A DNA stretch of 64,000 nt. Source: Pedobacter roseus. Lineage in GTDB: Bacteria; Bacteroidota; Bacteroidia; Sphingobacteriales; Sphingobacteriaceae. The position numbers and the translations under genes are program-made. How positions within the stretch are numbered: position 1 is the stretch's first letter; each line of letters starts with the position of its first letter. The stretch is taken from positions 434,001 through 498,000 of the forward strand of contig NZ_CP060723.1 in assembly GCF_014395225.1 (NCBI RefSeq), read 5' to 3'. The notes under the pieces were generated by a model. That model was not told where the DNA came from. It saw only the letters and a program-made list of their open reading frames with translations, and made no database searches. Below are positions 53,101 to 62,731 of this stretch, one piece after another.

Positions 53101-54432
53101 ATGAAAAAACATTCCGTCCTGGCTTGGTCCATGGTCGTAGCCCTAGGAGGCTTTCTGTTTGGATTCGATACAGCCGTTATATCAGGGGCTGAAAAATCCA
53201 TTCAACAGTTTTGGAACCTTTCGGCATTTGCTCACGGGCTTACCATATCCATTGCACTCATCGGTACAGTAATCGGCTCTTTGGTAGGATCCCGTCCATC
53301 TGATTATTTCGGAAGAAAGAATACCCTCTATTTTGTTGCTGCAGCGTACCTGTTCTCCTCACTTGGCACTGCGCTTGCGGATAACTGGTACATATTTTTG
53401 GTATTCCGTTTTCTTGGAGGTTTAGGGGTAGGCATTTCATCGGTTACTGCCCCCATTTATATCTCGGAGGTATCTCCGGCACATAGAAGGGGCAGGCTTG
53501 TGGGCCTTTTCCAGTTCAATGTCGTTCTGGGGATATTAATCTCCTATCTTTCCAACTATCTGTTAAGCCAGGCAGGAGAGGCTTCATGGAGATGGATGCT
53601 GGGTGTTCAGGCATTTCCCTCGATGATATTCCTGGTTCTGATCTACTTTATTCCTGAAAGCCCAAGATGGCTTATACTTAAGCGTGGTGCATACGATAAA
53701 GCATTGGAAATACTGCGCATCATAAATCCGCTAAACTGCAACGAAGAGCTCGCCGCTATACAGAAGTCTGGTCAGGATATGCTACAAGATAAATCTTCGG
53801 ATGGACTTTTTTCAGGGAAGTACAACAGACCCGTTATCCTGGCCGTGCTATTTGCCTTTTTTAATCAGGTATCTGGAATAAATGCCATTATTTATTATGC
53901 TCCCAGAATTTTTGAAATGGCAGGGCTCGGTGCACATTCTTCACTTTTATCCACTGTTGGTATTGGAATGGTGAATTTCATATTTACACTTCTTGCAATT
54001 AACATTATAGATAAAGTTGGCAGAAAAAAACTGATGCTGATCGGCTCTTTCGGTCTGATCATCTCTCTTGGACTTGTTGCTATTGCATTTCTGGGAGGTT
54101 CATCCAGCGGATTTGAGATCCCAATTTATGTCATGCTCTTTATTGCTTTCTTCGCTTTTTCGCAAGGGGCGGTTATCTGGGTATTCATTTCCGAGATTTT
54201 CCCAAATCAGGTCAGGGCAAAGGGGCAAACACTCGGCAGCTCTACCCACTGGGTAATGGCAGCACTAATTGCATTCTGCTTTCCCTATCTGGCAGAATCA
54301 TTTGGAGGGGCAAACATATTTTTCTTTTTCGCTGCCATGATGTTACTGCAGCTGCTATTCGTTTGGAAGATGATGCCTGAAACAAAGGGGAAATCCCTGG
54401 AGCAGATAGAGACCGGAATCGTAATGCACTAA
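53101..54432 (+). CDS. MFS sugar porter (fructose importer likely)
   Basis: A 443-residue major facilitator with twelve membrane helices and sugar-porter signatures: GFLFGFDTAVISG in helix 1, RPSDYFGRKN in loop 2-3, FRFLGGLGVGISSVTAPIYI, PESPRWLILK after helix 6, and PETKGKSLEQIE at the end. It imports a monosaccharide by proton symport. First gene of the fructan operon, so fructose is the probable substrate; the next gene is a kinase. Confidence 0.92.
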   Translation: MKKHSVLAWSMVVALGGFLFGFDTAVISGAEKSIQQFWNLSAFAHGLTISIALIGTVIGSLVGSRPSDYFGRKNTLYFVAAAYLFSSLGTALADNWYIFLVFRFLGGLGVGISSVTAPIYISEVSPAHRRGRLVGLFQFNVVLGILISYLSNYLLSQAGEASWRWMLGVQAFPSMIFLVLIYFIPESPRWLILKRGAYDKALEILRIINPLNCNEELAAIQKSGQDMLQDKSSDGLFSGKYNRPVILAVLFAFFNQVSGINAIIYYAPRIFEMAGLGAHSSLLSTVGIGMVNFIFTLLAINIIDKVGRKKLMLIGSFGLIISLGLVAIAFLGGSSSGFEIPIYVMLFIAFFAFSQGAVIWVFISEIFPNQVRAKGQTLGSSTHWVMAALIAFCFPYLAESFGGANIFFFFAAMMLLQLLFVWKMMPETKGKSLEQIETGIVMH

Positions 54433-54453
54433 ATAAAAAAGAAAGACAAGAAT

Positions 54454-55344
54454 ATGATCACACCTGCTATATGCTTTGGCGAAATATTATGGGATGTGCT
54501 GCCTGACGGGCGCATGCCGGGTGGTGCACCGCTAAATGTTGCCTATCACCTCAATAAGCTTGGATTGTCCAGTAGTATCATCAGTAAAATCGGAGATGAT
54601 GAAAACGGAGTGAAACTGGAACGTTTGCTTGATGGTTGGCATATTAACAAAAGCCTCCTTCAGCGCGATACAATTCACCCTACCAGTGAAGTGATTGCCC
54701 GTGTGAGCAGTAGAAATGAGGTTTCCTATGAAATCGTGTTTCCCGTAGCATGGGATTTCATCGATCACCAGTTCATGATCGATAATGCACTGAAGTCATC
54801 CATATATTTTGTATACGGAAGCCTGGCCTCCAGAAATACGCTTTCCAGAGAAACGTTGTTTAAATTCCTGGAAAGTGATGCAATAAAGGTATTTGACATC
54901 AATCTGCGCCCCCCTTTCTTTGATAAGAGCCTTTTAGCAAATTTAATGGAACGGGCAGATATAGTAAAATTTAATGAGTCGGAGCTACAGATGGCCCAGA
55001 TTCTTTTCGGTGGAAGTTTCATAAATGAGTTAGAGCAGGTCCGTTTTATTCAGGAACGCTTCAGTGTGCCAGAGGTAATCGTAACTAAAGGTGAATTCGG
55101 GGCTTCCTATTACAGGATGGATCAATCCTACCATGCCTGGGGATCCGAGGTGAAAGTGAATGATACCATTGGCAGTGGTGATTCCTTTCTTGCTGCCTTC
55201 ATTGCCAGTCATCAACTGGGCCTTCCACCAAAAACCATTATCAAGAATGCCATCGGGATGGGCGCATTTATCGCTACCAAAAAGGGTGGCTGTCCGGAAT
55301 ATGAAATTGAAGAATACGAAAAGTTTATTGACGAAATATTTTAA
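54454..55344 (+). CDS. Fructokinase (PfkB family)
   Basis: A 296-residue ribokinase-fold sugar kinase. The N-terminal GEILWDVLPDGRMPGGAPLN with GGAPLN is typical of fructokinases, and the catalytic base is Asp243 in TIGSGDSFLAAF; VFDINLRPPFF is the second PfkB block. It phosphorylates fructose to fructose-6-phosphate after import. Twenty-one bases follow the porter, 32 precede SusC, so it is part of the operon. Confidence 0.9.
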   Translation: MITPAICFGEILWDVLPDGRMPGGAPLNVAYHLNKLGLSSSIISKIGDDENGVKLERLLDGWHINKSLLQRDTIHPTSEVIARVSSRNEVSYEIVFPVAWDFIDHQFMIDNALKSSIYFVYGSLASRNTLSRETLFKFLESDAIKVFDINLRPPFFDKSLLANLMERADIVKFNESELQMAQILFGGSFINELEQVRFIQERFSVPEVIVTKGEFGASYYRMDQSYHAWGSEVKVNDTIGSGDSFLAAFIASHQLGLPPKTIIKNAIGMGAFIATKKGGCPEYEIEEYEKFIDEIF

Positions 55345-55376
55345 CTAACCATAACACTAACCAAATCTGAATTTTT

Positions 55377-58300
55377 ATGAGAAAAATTTTCCTTACCTGG
55401 CTTTTTGCCTGTATGGTAACAGGCCTGGCATTTGGCCAGACCAGGGTAATCAGCGGCGTTGTCACCGACAATGAATCCCTTCCCCTGGAGGCTGTGACCG
55501 TAGTGATCGTTGGTACCCAAAAAACGGTGACCACAGATGCCAAAGGTATTTTTAAAATTGAAGCGTCTGCCGGACAGTCGCTCAGGTTCATCTATATCGG
55601 AGCTGAATCAGTGACCATTCCCATTACTGCAGAATCGGCCAATCTTAATATCAAGCTCGACATCGCCATCAATAAGCTCAACGAGGTTGTGGTAACGGGC
55701 TATCAGAAGGAACGCAAAAAAGACATCACCGGAGCGGTTAATGTAGTTGATGTTGCAAAAATCAAAGACATACCCTCTGGTAATGCGGTTAAGTCACTTC
55801 AGGGCAGGGTTCCGGGGGTACTGATTACTACCGACGGCTCTCCAACCGGTCAGGCAACTGTAAGAATCCGCGGCATTGGAACCCTTGGCAATAACGATCC
55901 GCTTTACGTGATCGATGGCGTGCCAACCAAAAATGGACTTGAACAATTAAACCAGAATGATATTGAATCTATTCAGGTGCTTAAAGATGCGTCTTCAGCT
56001 ACTATTTATGGTTCGCGTGCTGCGAATGGAGTAATAATCATTACCACCAAAAAGGCAAAAAAGGGATATTCAAAAATCGACTTTAATGCCTCAACCTCTA
56101 TCCAGAACTACGCAACTAAGCTTAAAACACTTAATGCCGAGGAAAGGGGCCGTGCCTATTGGCAGGCTGCGGTAAACGATAAGGCCAACCCTAATAATAA
56201 CCAGATCTATCAGTACGACTGGAACAATAACTTTAACAATCCAGTTCTCAACCGGGTGATTTTCCCTGAATATATCGATGCGGCAAAGACCATGAAAGCT
56301 GCAGACACTTACTGGTTTGATGAGATCGCACAGAATTCAATCATTCAATCCTACGATGCAGCCCTTTCCAATGGCGGGGAAAAGGGAAATAGTCTTTTTT
56401 CAGTAGGTTATTATGATAATAAGGGCATCGTAAAGGAGTCAAGAAGTCAGAAATATACGGCAAGATTCAATTCCGATTACAATTATCTTGATAACAAGCT
56501 AAAGATCGGTGAAAATTTCTCGGCAAGCTACATCAAAAATGCCCAGATCCCTGCCAGCGATATCCTTTTTGCCTCACTCGTACAGCAACCTATTGTTCCG
56601 GTGCATACCGTAAACGGAGGTTGGGGAGGCCCTGCAGCAGGAATGACCGATAGACAGAACCCGGTTAGACTAATAGAAGACAATAAGCAAAATACCTATA
56701 ATTTTTACAGGTTCTTTGGAAATGCATATGCGGATTACCAGATCATTCCCGGACTAAACTTCAGGACAAATTTCGGTGTAGATTATAACGGTAGCTATCA
56801 GCGCCTGTTAAAGAAATCATATGTTTCGGGCTTTTTGGCCGATCCTGCAAACCAGGTTAGCAATTCTCAAACCTATCAGGGCAATATCATCTGGCAGAAT
56901 ACCCTTAACTATAAGATCACCAAGGATAAACATAACCTGGAGATACTCGCAGGTCAGGAATACATCAAGAACATCAGTCAGGAGTTTTCTGCAAGCAGAC
57001 AAGGGCTGGCGCTTGAAAATATCGACTACGCCTACCTCAACGCAGGTACCACAAACACCCTCAACGGGGGAAGCGGGGCCGGAAACAGGCTATTGTCTTA
57101 TTTCGGTAAGGTCAACTACAGCTACAACGACCGTTATATCGCCTCTGTTACCTTAAGGAGAGATGGCTCTTCGCGTTTTGGTAAGGATAACCGGTACGGT
57201 ACTTTCCCTGCTTTCTCACTAGGTTGGAGAATGAGTGAAGAAAAGTTTATAAAGGATATGGGGCTGTTTTCTGATCTAAAACTCAGGTACGGTTGGGGCC
57301 GCTCTGGTAACCAGGAGATTCCCAATAATGCTACACGCTCGTTATACTCTGCTATCTACGGGACAGACCCTACCTGGGACTTTGATAAAGGAACTGCATA
57401 TGATGTTACAGGCGCAGGTACAGGTCAGCTGCCCTCTGGTTTTACCCTTATCCAACAGGGCAACGACAACCTGAAATGGGAATCACTAAGAGAGTCGAAT
57501 TTTGGTTTGGACTTTGGTTTATGGAACAATAAGCTTACTGGTTCTGTTGATTATTTTATTAAGAAAACCTCAGATATTCTAATCAGCCCGGCTTACCTGG
57601 CTGTACTTGGAGACGGAGGGAACAGTTACAGCAATGGGGCTTCGCTTCAAAACAAAGGGCTTGATGCCATTCTTACCTATGAAGATAAAATTGGTAATGA
57701 TTTTAGCTTCAGCCTGACAGGTAATTTTTCGCTCTACAGGAACAAGGTAACTTATCTGCCTAAAGATGTGCTGGCTTCCTATCCTGGCAATGGAACGGAT
57801 AAAAATGTACTCGGTAGGCCCATAAATTCATACTTCGGATATGTTGCTGATGGCCTCTTCACCTCACAGGCAGAGGTTGATGCTTATGCCAGCCAGCCTG
57901 GAAAAGGGTTAGGCAGGATTAAATATAAGGATCTAAACAACGATGGGGTGATTAATGACCTGGACAGGGAATTTATTGGCGACAATAGCCCAAAATTTAC
58001 CTATGGTCTTAATGTATCCCTAAGTTATAAGAATTTTGATATGAGTTTTTTCCTTCAGGCCATCAATGTGGACGTGGTGAATGATTTTAAGACCTATACC
58101 GATTTTTCTTCACTTTGGACGGGTACGAACTGGGGCAGCAGAACACTTGATGCCTGGAGTCCTTCAAATCCCGGCTCTACCATTCCAGCGTTGACGCTTG
58201 TTGACCGCAATAATGAAGGAAGGTTCTCTACTTACTTTATTGAAAACGGAACTTATCTCAAGCTGCGTAACCTGCAGGTTGGCTATAATCTTAAAAAGGC

Positions 58301-58457
58301 ACTCAATATGAAAATACAGAACTTCAGGATATTTGTTCAGGGCAGCAACCTGTTTACCATAAAGAGCAAATCTTTTACCGGCACTGATCCTGAGATTCCC
58401 AATTATGGATTTCCTGTGCCAGTTGTGGGTACCCTTGGGGTAAATATTACATTGTAA
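55377..58457 (+). CDS. SusC-like TonB-dependent receptor, fructan PUL
   Basis: A 1026-residue outer-membrane receptor with signal peptide (about 1-20, AFGQ), carboxypeptidase-regulatory-like domain (RVISGVVTDNESLPLEAVTV), plug with NDPLYVIDGVPTKNGL and IYGSRAANGVIIITTKKAKK, and a barrel ending VGTLGVNITL. It imports fructo-oligosaccharides with the SusD below. Eighteen bases from the susD gene. Confidence 0.95.
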   Translation: MRKIFLTWLFACMVTGLAFGQTRVISGVVTDNESLPLEAVTVVIVGTQKTVTTDAKGIFKIEASAGQSLRFIYIGAESVTIPITAESANLNIKLDIAINKLNEVVVTGYQKERKKDITGAVNVVDVAKIKDIPSGNAVKSLQGRVPGVLITTDGSPTGQATVRIRGIGTLGNNDPLYVIDGVPTKNGLEQLNQNDIESIQVLKDASSATIYGSRAANGVIIITTKKAKKGYSKIDFNASTSIQNYATKLKTLNAEERGRAYWQAAVNDKANPNNNQIYQYDWNNNFNNPVLNRVIFPEYIDAAKTMKAADTYWFDEIAQNSIIQSYDAALSNGGEKGNSLFSVGYYDNKGIVKESRSQKYTARFNSDYNYLDNKLKIGENFSASYIKNAQIPASDILFASLVQQPIVPVHTVNGGWGGPAAGMTDRQNPVRLIEDNKQNTYNFYRFFGNAYADYQIIPGLNFRTNFGVDYNGSYQRLLKKSYVSGFLADPANQVSNSQTYQGNIIWQNTLNYKITKDKHNLEILAGQEYIKNISQEFSASRQGLALENIDYAYLNAGTTNTLNGGSGAGNRLLSYFGKVNYSYNDRYIASVTLRRDGSSRFGKDNRYGTFPAFSLGWRMSEEKFIKDMGLFSDLKLRYGWGRSGNQEIPNNATRSLYSAIYGTDPTWDFDKGTAYDVTGAGTGQLPSGFTLIQQGNDNLKWESLRESNFGLDFGLWNNKLTGSVDYFIKKTSDILISPAYLAVLGDGGNSYSNGASLQNKGLDAILTYEDKIGNDFSFSLTGNFSLYRNKVTYLPKDVLASYPGNGTDKNVLGRPINSYFGYVADGLFTSQAEVDAYASQPGKGLGRIKYKDLNNDGVINDLDREFIGDNSPKFTYGLNVSLSYKNFDMSFFLQAINVDVVNDFKTYTDFSSLWTGTNWGSRTLDAWSPSNPGSTIPALTLVDRNNEGRFSTYFIENGTYLKLRNLQVGYNLKKALNMKIQNFRIFVQGSNLFTIKSKSFTGTDPEIPNYGFPVPVVGTLGVNITL

Positions 58458-58475
58458 AATTAGATATATCAAAAA

Positions 58476-60194
58476 ATGAAAAAATTAATATATACATTCG
58501 CATTCTTTGCTACTTTGTTCTTCTCATGCGAAAAAGCCCTTGATGAGCCAGCACAGGGTGTGGTTTCAGGAGATGATCTGAATACTCCGGAGAATATCGA
58601 TAAAATGGTCATTGCGGCTTATTCAGCACTTGGAAACGATCACTATACCTCTCCATATTCAAGCATGTGGCCGTATGGAAGCGTTCGTGGCGGAGACACC
58701 TATAAAGGAGGAGATGGCCCTGGCGACTTGTCGGAATTTCATCTGTTCGAGACATTTTCCCTTAACAGACCTGATAACGGACTTATCGATCAGCTGTGGT
58801 TCAGGTTATATGTAGGGATAGGACGGGCGAACGATGCGCTCAGAAGGGTGGATGCCATCTCAGCCAGTGATTATCCTAACAAAGTTCAGCGTCAGGGAGA
58901 ACTTCGCTTTTTAAGAGGTCATTTTTATTTTCTGCTCAAGATACTTTTTAAATATGTTCCCTTTATCGATGAGAATACACCAAAGGCAAACTACCCTACG
59001 ATTTCAAACAGAGCATTGAGCAATGATGCCCTTTGGACAAAGATTGCAGATGATTTCAGGGCGGCCGCTACGGCCTTGCCGGTAGACCAGGCAGATAAGG
59101 GCAGGGTAAACAGAAATACGGCGAAAGCATATCTGGCCAAAGTGCTGTTGTATCAGGCCTATACCCAAAGCGAAAGCAATGGAGTAAGTAGTATTGATGC
59201 TTCGAAATTAAATGAGGTAAACACTTTATGCGATGAGATCATCGCATCAGGGAAATTCAGCCTGAGTGCAGATTTTGCCAACAATTTTTTAGCTGCTTCT
59301 GATAACGGTCCTGAATCTGTTTTTGCCATCCAGTATTCAAAAGATGATGGTACGCCAAAGGGTAGACTGGATTATGGGCATGCGCTTAACTATCCGATGA
59401 ATCAGGAATATGGATGCTGCGGCTTTAATGTGCCCAGCCATGATCTGATCAATGCTTTTAAAACAGGAGCCGATGGTTTGCCTCTTTTTTCTACCTACAA
59501 CAATACAGATGCGGCGGCTTCTCTCGACTTTCAGAGCAGTTCATTCGATCCAAGGCTTGATCATACCGTGGCCAAACCAGGTGCACCATTTAAATATAAG
59601 CCAACATTTGTATTCCAGCGCTCATGGTCAAGGGCGCCCGCTATTTATGATGCATTTGCCAGCATGAAAGAAGCTGTGCTTCCTGATGATGCTTCTTTTC
59701 AGAAAGTCCCGCCATTTATCGGAAGTTCTAAAAACTGGGAGATCATCCGCTACTCAGATGTGCTGTTATGGAAAGGAGAAGCGCTGATAGAACTGGCACG
59801 GCCACTGGAAGCTGTTCCTTTGATCAACCAAGTTAGAAACCGGGCAAACCTAAGTCGTGGCCAGTTGAAAAATGCAGCAGGAAACCCAACTTCAAATTAT
59901 AACGTTCAGCTTTACCAACCTGGGGTAAACTGCAACTGGACTCAGGATTTTGCAAGGCAGGCACTAAGATTTGAAAGAAGACTTGAGTTTGCTACAGAAG
60001 GTTATCACTTTTTTGATTTGGTTAGGTGGGGCATTGCTGCACAGACTATTAACGCTTATTTTACGGTCGAAAAATCAAGGGTTGCCCATCTCTCGGATGC
60101 CAGGTTTACGGCCGGAAGGGATGAATATTTCCCGATTCCATTAAATCAGATTAACTTTAGTAGTGGCGTTTACAAGCAAAATAATGGATGGTAG
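58476..60194 (+). CDS. SusD/RagB-like lipoprotein, fructan PUL
   Basis: A 572-residue lipoprotein (Cys18 in LFFSCEKA). SusD features: LDEPAQGVVSGDDLNTPENI at the N-terminus, GELRFLRGHFYFLLKI, and C-terminal RYSDVLLWKGEALIEL, PLINQVRNRANL, RRLEFATEGYHFFDLVRWG. It binds fructan at the surface and closes over SusC. Last gene of the transport operon; the GH32 gene follows after 236 bp. Confidence 0.95.
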   Translation: MKKLIYTFAFFATLFFSCEKALDEPAQGVVSGDDLNTPENIDKMVIAAYSALGNDHYTSPYSSMWPYGSVRGGDTYKGGDGPGDLSEFHLFETFSLNRPDNGLIDQLWFRLYVGIGRANDALRRVDAISASDYPNKVQRQGELRFLRGHFYFLLKILFKYVPFIDENTPKANYPTISNRALSNDALWTKIADDFRAAATALPVDQADKGRVNRNTAKAYLAKVLLYQAYTQSESNGVSSIDASKLNEVNTLCDEIIASGKFSLSADFANNFLAASDNGPESVFAIQYSKDDGTPKGRLDYGHALNYPMNQEYGCCGFNVPSHDLINAFKTGADGLPLFSTYNNTDAAASLDFQSSSFDPRLDHTVAKPGAPFKYKPTFVFQRSWSRAPAIYDAFASMKEAVLPDDASFQKVPPFIGSSKNWEIIRYSDVLLWKGEALIELARPLEAVPLINQVRNRANLSRGQLKNAAGNPTSNYNVQLYQPGVNCNWTQDFARQALRFERRLEFATEGYHFFDLVRWGIAAQTINAYFTVEKSRVAHLSDARFTAGRDEYFPIPLNQINFSSGVYKQNNGW

Positions 60195-60261
60195 CATTTT
60201 AAAAGAGGCTGTGTCAAAAGGATAAATTTAAGAATTGTTAAAGAATTAAATTTGGGATATT

Positions 60262-60348
60262 CGTCATTCTCACGTAGGTGGGAGTCTTAAAGCGTAAAAA
60301 AATAAATATTAAGCGCATTAAGATACCCAGTTAAGCTGAGCATGACGA
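60262..60348. repeat. CGTCATT-family intergenic palindrome, copy E
   Basis: CGTCATTCTCACGTAGGTGG at the left, CATGACG at the right, with GGGAGTCTTAAAGCG shared with copy D. It lies between susD and the GH32 gene. Confidence 0.65.
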
Positions 60349-60430
60349 CTTTCTGAATATTACTTTGTTAATCAATCAAGAACATGCTTTTTTGATACAG
60401 TCTCATTTGCTAAAAATTAAATAACAAATC

Positions 60431-61948
60431 ATGAAAAACAAATTCATAAGAACGGCTATCTTTTTACTTTGCAGTCTATTTTCTATTGGTGCAAATGCTC
60501 AATCTGCAGGAGGCGAAAAATACCGGCCGGCTTTCCATTTCTCACCAAAGGCTCATTGGATGAATGATCCTAACGGAATGGTGTATTATAATGGCGTTTA
60601 CCATCTTTTCTTTCAGTATCATCCCGGGGGTACAACCTGGGGGCCTATGCACTGGGGACATGCTACAAGCCGAGATTTATTTACCTGGGAAGAAAAACCT
60701 ATAGCACTCTATCCGGATAGTTTGGGGACAATTTTTTCGGGAAGTGCCGTAATCGATAAAGACAATACCGCAGGATTCGGGAAGAACGCCATGGTGGCAA
60801 TATTTACGCACCATAACCAAAAGATAGAAGAGGCCAAAACCGGCTTGCATCAATACCAGAGTATAGCTTACAGTAAAGATGAGGGCGAAACCTGGACTAA
60901 ATATAAGGGAAATCCTGTGCTTCCAAACCCCGGGATTACCGATTTCAGGGATCCAAAGGTGATGTGGTTCGAGCAGGGAAAAAAATGGATCATGACCCTG
61001 GCTACAAAGGACAGAATTACTTTCTACTCCTCCCCAGACCTCAAAGCCTGGAAACGCGAAAGTGATTTTGGGGCCAGCCTGGGTGCCCATGGTGGGGTAT
61101 GGGAATGCCCGGATCTATTTTCACTAAAAAGTAATGGTAAAACGGTTTGGGTACTTTTAGTCAGCATCAATCCCGGAGGCCCTAACGGAGGTTCTGCAAC
61201 CCAGTACTTTACAGGAAGCTTTGATGGTAATAAATTCGTGCCCAATTCTACTCAACAAAAATGGGTGGATTACGGTGCCGATGATTATGCTGGGGTTACC
61301 TGGTCTAACACCGGCGACCGGAAGATCTTTCTTGGCTGGATGAATAACTGGCAGTATGCCAACCAGGTGCCCACCAAAACCTGGCGGGGTGCTACCACAA
61401 TCGCCAGGGAACTATCTCTTGAAAGTGCCGGGAACGAGTATTATCTTCGTTCAATGCCTGTAAGGGAAATCTCTCCACTGTTAAAATCCGTGTACAAAGT
61501 AACTAATGTTTCTATTGGTAAGGAGCTTGATCTCTCTTCTCATATTAAGCCCCTGAATGGAAAGTTCAAAATCGACCTAAGTCTCGCAAAATCAGAAAAG
61601 GTGGATATTGTTTTTGAAAACCGTGACGGAGAGCAGCTCATTATTGGGTATGATGAAAAGAACAACAATTTTTTTATCGACAGGACGCGTTCTGGTGATA
61701 CATCCTTTGAAAAGGGATTTGCTAAAAAACACATTGCTCAAAGGATTTCAAAATCCAAAAATTTAAAATTTAGCATAATTTTCGATGAGGCCTCAGTAGA
61801 GCTTTTTTCGGATAATGGATTGACGGTGATGACCGATATATTTTTCTCACACAGTTTCTGGGATACGCTCAAGATCCGCACCTCTTCAGATATTAAATTG
61901 AGTGACATATCGGTTTGGACGATTGATTTGAAAAAAAGGGGAAGATAA
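60431..61948 (+). CDS. Secreted GH32 fructan hydrolase
   Basis: A 505-residue secreted GH32 (signal peptide about 1-24, NAQS). Catalytic triad: nucleophile Asp46 in HWMNDPNGMVYY, Asp174 in DFRDPKVMW and acid/base Glu225 in WECPDLF. The five-bladed propeller is followed by the beta-sandwich (about 355-505). It is a levanase/inulinase-type exo-enzyme releasing fructose; the linkage preference (beta-2,1 or beta-2,6) cannot be told from these motifs. Own transcription unit or end of the PUL. Confidence 0.93.
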   Translation: MKNKFIRTAIFLLCSLFSIGANAQSAGGEKYRPAFHFSPKAHWMNDPNGMVYYNGVYHLFFQYHPGGTTWGPMHWGHATSRDLFTWEEKPIALYPDSLGTIFSGSAVIDKDNTAGFGKNAMVAIFTHHNQKIEEAKTGLHQYQSIAYSKDEGETWTKYKGNPVLPNPGITDFRDPKVMWFEQGKKWIMTLATKDRITFYSSPDLKAWKRESDFGASLGAHGGVWECPDLFSLKSNGKTVWVLLVSINPGGPNGGSATQYFTGSFDGNKFVPNSTQQKWVDYGADDYAGVTWSNTGDRKIFLGWMNNWQYANQVPTKTWRGATTIARELSLESAGNEYYLRSMPVREISPLLKSVYKVTNVSIGKELDLSSHIKPLNGKFKIDLSLAKSEKVDIVFENRDGEQLIIGYDEKNNNFFIDRTRSGDTSFEKGFAKKHIAQRISKSKNLKFSIIFDEASVELFSDNGLTVMTDIFFSHSFWDTLKIRTSSDIKLSDISVWTIDLKKRGR

Positions 61949-62019
61949 CGGGCATAAAAAATAGACAGGTATCATTCCCTTATCTGTTCAACGCTGCCTC
62001 GGTTAAGATGATTATTAAG

Positions 62020-62048
62020 AAAGGACAAGCTTTAAGCTTGTCCTTTTT
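62020..62048 (+). terminator. Rho-independent terminator
   Basis: AAGGACAAGCTT (62021-62032) and AAGCTTGTCCTT (62034-62045) pair perfectly and a T-run follows. It ends the GH32 unit. Confidence 0.85.
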
Positions 62049-62077
62049 GCTAACCGGAATTTAGGTGTAATCAGTCT

Positions 62078-62239
62078 ATGAAAAAATTGATTATATCTAA
62101 AAAATCCAATTCCTATGAGCAATCTAGAGGTATTTTAATGGATTTTGAAATCGAGTATCATACAAAATGCAATGTATACCCATATAAGAGTGTATATTTC
62201 GGAGAAACTTCAGCGAAATCTCCATTCTGGTTCCCCTAA
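62078..62239 (+). CDS. Small ORF, uncertain
   Basis: A 53-codon ATG frame (MKKLIISKKSNSYEQSRGIL, then DFEIEYHTKCNVYPYKSVYF). Placed 30 bases after the terminator. It has protein-like composition but overlaps another frame (62145-62333) with a Lys/Asp/Ser-rich tail. At most one is likely real; a frameshift joining the two is also possible. No family recognised. Confidence 0.3.
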   Translation: MKKLIISKKSNSYEQSRGILMDFEIEYHTKCNVYPYKSVYFGETSAKSPFWFP

Positions 62240-62333
62240 ATCAATTAAAGAAGATAAAAAGAAGGCTGAAGATAAAAGCGGTAGCTCAGAGACCAAAGCA
62301 GATTTTGAGAGTCCTGTAGATGATCCTGCTTAA
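62145..62333 (+). CDS. Small ORF with charged tail, uncertain
   Basis: A 62-codon frame with a TTG start; a later ATG is at codon 10. The C-terminal part (SIKEDKKKAEDKSGSSETKA, then ESPVDDPA) is highly charged and disordered-looking. It may be the end of a gene whose start is in the overlapping 62078 frame. Unrecognised. Confidence 0.3.
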   Translation: MKSSIIQNAMYTHIRVYISEKLQRNLHSGSPKSIKEDKKKAEDKSGSSETKADFESPVDDPA

Positions 62334-62503
62334 TCAATTTAATGGTGGTGATCTACCTTGGAGGTTTGATCCTGGAGGTTTACTAAGTAGGTTTTAGCCT
62401 TTGAGTATTTTTAACACAATTTTATTTCATTTAGGAGTACCAATTTTTTTAAGGTATAAAACAAAATACTGGCAGATGGGATTGTTAGGGAAATATAATT
62501 ATT

Positions 62504-62731
62504 ATGAGCACAATTAATACAATGTCAAAAGACCTCGAGAAATTCATTGAGAAGTTTGAGCCTAACAAGTTCAAGGTGATGCCTACCGGGATTGAAGTTA
62601 GGGGAGTGGGCAATATCCACGCTGCTATTGAAACAGCAAAGGGAATTATCCAGAAACTTAAGCTTAATCTACGGGTTTCACATAATGCCGATATGGTAAA
62701 CTATGGTGCATTTGAGGTCTGTACGGTTTAG
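62504..62731 (+). CDS. Small hypothetical protein
   Basis: A 75-residue cytoplasmic protein without signal peptide or membrane segment. MSKDLEKFIEKFEPNKFKVM, then TGIEVRGVGNIHAAIETAKG suggests a compact alpha/beta fold. An in-frame Met at codon 7 could also start it. Function unknown; isolated gene. Confidence 0.55.
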   Translation: MSTINTMSKDLEKFIEKFEPNKFKVMPTGIEVRGVGNIHAAIETAKGIIQKLKLNLRVSHNADMVNYGAFEVCTV

